Below, one piece after another: positions 62,470 through 64,000 of a stretch of DNA of 64,000 nt (position 1 is its first letter; each line of letters begins with the position of its first letter). The notes below the pieces were generated by a model that was not told where the DNA came from, did no database searches, and was given only the letters and a program-made list of their open reading frames with translations. Location: NCBI GenBank assembly GCA_964348015.1, contig CAYGBC010000054.1, positions 1 to 64,000 on the forward strand, in the 5' to 3' direction. Origin of the DNA: SOIA01 sp964348015. Lineage in GTDB: Bacteria; Acidobacteriota; Aminicenantia; Aminicenantales; Aminicenantaceae. The position numbers and the translations under genes were made by a program.

Positions 62470-62499
62470 ATGAGATTGCCACGCTCCACGCGCAATGAC
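62470..62499. repeat. single copy of the dispersed GAGATTGCCACG repeat
   Basis: The same pattern as each unit of the array at 58747-58847 (GAGATTGCCACG, GC-rich middle, CGCAATGAC). Confidence 0.75.
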
Positions 62500-62511
62500 A
62501 TATGAGGCAGA

Positions 62512-62532
62512 AAAAGGGGCCTGGCCCCTTTT
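62512..62532 (-). terminator. likely intrinsic terminator
   Basis: AAAAGGGGCC and GGCCCCTTTT form a near-perfect hairpin; on the minus strand it ends in five T. It lies 22 bases after the stop of the thioredoxin-like gene. Confidence 0.55.
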
Positions 62533-62553
62533 CTGATTTTTTCTGATGTTCCC

Positions 62554-63057
62554 TCAGTTTATAATGGTAGCGAGTTGTGATTTGTTCAAGGGAAATTCGT
62601 ATTTCTCGACAGTTTTTTTCTGGGTGTTCAGCACGATGAGAGTGGCCGATGCATCTTGATTGAGCGGGCGAAAAACTCTCTCTTCATCGAGCAAAAAGGG
62701 AAACTGGATATTGTTTCCGCTGATAAAGCCCTTCAAACGTTTCTCGGCAATTTTTCTGTGTCTTTCTTCATCTGATTCTTCTTTCTTTGCGTCCATGATC
62801 ATCACTCCAAGGACAGAATCTTCAAGTTTGTTCGCATGAATCACATTGACAAATTCCATGAAAGATTGAAGACAAAGAGGACAACTCAGAGAACTGAAAT
62901 CCATGATGAGAAGCCGCTTGGTTATCGAGACACGGTCCTGACCGCTGACTTCTCTATCCATCCCGATTTGCATGAGACACAAAACCACAAAAGTCATCGT
63001 TAATAGGGATAAGGCTTTCTTACTCAACATAGGCATTCCAGAAGAAACTCTGTTCAT
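62554..63057 (-). CDS. exported thioredoxin-fold (TlpA/peroxiredoxin-like) protein
   Basis: A 167-residue protein: a signal segment (ALSLLTMTFVVLCLMQIG) then a thioredoxin-like fold with strand RLLIMDFSSLSCPLCLQSFM, where the Cys pair is CPLC, a later LGVMIMDAKKEESDEE strand and FPFLLDEERVF. It may reduce disulfides or peroxides in the periplasm; the reducing partner is unknown. AGAGG lies upstream of the ATG. Met8 and Met10 are alternative starts. Confidence 0.7.
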   Translation of the reverse strand: MNRVSSGMPMLSKKALSLLTMTFVVLCLMQIGMDREVSGQDRVSITKRLLIMDFSSLSCPLCLQSFMEFVNVIHANKLEDSVLGVMIMDAKKEESDEERHRKIAEKRLKGFISGNNIQFPFLLDEERVFRPLNQDASATLIVLNTQKKTVEKYEFPLNKSQLATIIN

Positions 63058-63424
63058 ATTCTTAGCCTCTTTGTTCGGCGAACCATCCGTTTATAGTCCA
63101 ATCTTTAAAAACTCCCTGGCCAGGAGGAGGATAGTCTGCAATCCATTGATACCTATAGAGTTACGGCCTGCGTGTTGAACCATTGCGAAGCAAGATATAG
63201 AGACGTCGAACTCCCATTTTATTCTCACATACTTTGTACTTGATTGAATTTAAAAAAGTTACAGAAGTGAATCAAAACACTACGAGAGCGAAAAACCAAA
63301 TCTCACCGGAAATCCTGAAAGATTGCGAAAAAAACTAAAAAACTATAAATTAGAAAAAGCTTTTCGAGTGAAAGATGGTCAATGAATAAGAATGAGTAAT
63401 TCTAAACCTATTCGGAGGTTTCTG
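63058..63424. other. intergenic stretch without a gene
   Basis: The divergent space between the thioredoxin-like gene and the DUF2961 gene. It is AT-rich at its right end. I see no RNA gene, repeat or clear promoter boxes. Confidence 0.5.
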
Positions 63425-64000
63425 ATGCCAAAGAAATGTTTTGTTTTCTCTGCGATTCTCTTTCTGATTATCTCCATATCGTGCCAAACAGGAACGGCTG
63501 GCAGAAAAACAGTCACCACAGGATCTCTTTTCGAAGAGATGATCGATATGGTGAACCTAACTTACTTTCCTGCTCCATCCTACCGAACTGTGCAGTACTC
63601 TTCCTTTGACCGCCGCAGCCACCTTCCGGGTGGACCGGACTGGTTCGCCAATTCAGATGGCTTCGGGAATGAGCCGATCCCGAACTTTGAAGGAGTCCTC
63701 AGAGAACCGGATGAGGAAGGAATCGGAGAATACCTGATCGCTGATGTCAAGGGACCCGGAGCGATCGTGCGTCTGTGGAGCGCCGCCATATCCGGAACGA
63801 TACAGCTTTTCCTGGATGGAAAATCCTCCCCCCTGTACGACGGTCCAGCCATAGATTTCTTCCATCGCCCCTACGACAGCTTTCCCGAAGTTCAAAACAT
63901 TGATGCTGAGCTTCTTGGAAAGACTGTCTACCAACGCGATGCGGCCTATTCACCCATTCCGTTCGCCAAGAATGTGCGCCTCGTCTGGATCGGCAACGTG
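63425..64000 (+). CDS. DUF2961 lipoprotein, 5' part
   Basis: A frame open to the end of the window (192 codons seen). The ATG at 63425 has CGGAGG upstream. A signal peptide with lipobox (LIISISCQTG) is followed by PAPSYRTVQYSSFDRRSH, GDFG-like glycine turns and IGEYLIADVKGPGAIVRLWS, which match the start of DUF2961 proteins, a jelly-roll fold found among glycan-degrading genes. The gene is cut by the window edge. Confidence 0.8.
   Translation, partial: MPKKCFVFSAILFLIISISCQTGTAGRKTVTTGSLFEEMIDMVNLTYFPAPSYRTVQYSSFDRRSHLPGGPDWFANSDGFGNEPIPNFEGVLREPDEEGIGEYLIADVKGPGAIVRLWSAAISGTIQLFLDGKSSPLYDGPAIDFFHRPYDSFPEVQNIDAELLGKTVYQRDAAYSPIPFAKNVRLVWIGNV

Overview
The window looks like chromosomal DNA of an uncultured, probably anaerobic, Gram-negative-type bacterium. 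The gene styles (repeated FtsX/MacB-type permeases, a PadR-permease pair, DUF5916 barrel proteins, PD40 and PQQ propeller lipoproteins, a HypD-type glycyl radical enzyme and a four-subunit 2-oxoacid:ferredoxin oxidoreductase) remind me most of Candidatus Aminicenantes or other Acidobacteriota relatives. That placement is inference from gene style; no taxonomic marker comparison was possible.

Two regions differ in character. Bases 1 to about 30,900 are visibly AT-rich and accessory: single enzymes (methyltransferase, hydrolases, crotonase, racemase), secreted beta-propeller and outer-membrane-like proteins, three large FtsX-type permeases with no ATPase gene, and many broken genes (DUF2284, a retropepsin-like protease, a TPR tail, a LUD protein, a permease tail, a crotonase with a one-base shift, a DUF1961 gene with a stop in its leader). 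Two of the permease genes carry matching sigma-54 promoters with a paired TGTTC site at the same distance, and a third, decayed copy of this promoter module stands alone near 16.4 kb. The region ends at a tyrosine recombinase next to an initiator tRNA-Met gene, the usual layout of an integrated element.

Bases 31,150 to 64,000 are richer in GC and mostly housekeeping: the membrane arm of complex I (nuoJKLMN) behind a strong sigma-70-type promoter with almost no leader; RNase P RNA; an NtrC-type response regulator; a K+ channel with an M16 peptidase pair; an M24 aminopeptidase; dnaX-ybaB-recR; a porGDAB-type oxidoreductase operon; ornithine aminotransferase; tRNA-Ser; a beta-lactamase-fold hydrolase; and the start of a DUF2961 lipoprotein.

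The most interesting coding unit is 44,562-49,839. It holds a glycyl radical enzyme that carries every HypD (trans-4-hydroxy-L-proline dehydratase) active-site residue I can recall at a constant offset of -3, its activating enzyme, a GntR/FCD regulator with a 24-bp palindrome over its own promoter, and an enolase-superfamily protein resembling cis-3-hydroxy-L-proline dehydratase. Downstream of the por genes on the same strand, this suggests an anaerobic hydroxyproline (collagen-type) catabolic module, with ornithine aminotransferase at 58.9 kb as a possible sink for pyrroline-5-carboxylate.

Non-coding structure includes two copies of a roughly 230-bp element with perfect 26-bp terminal inverted repeats, a different inverted-repeat element over the start of a DMT transporter gene, and a short tandem array of a dispersed GC-rich repeat.
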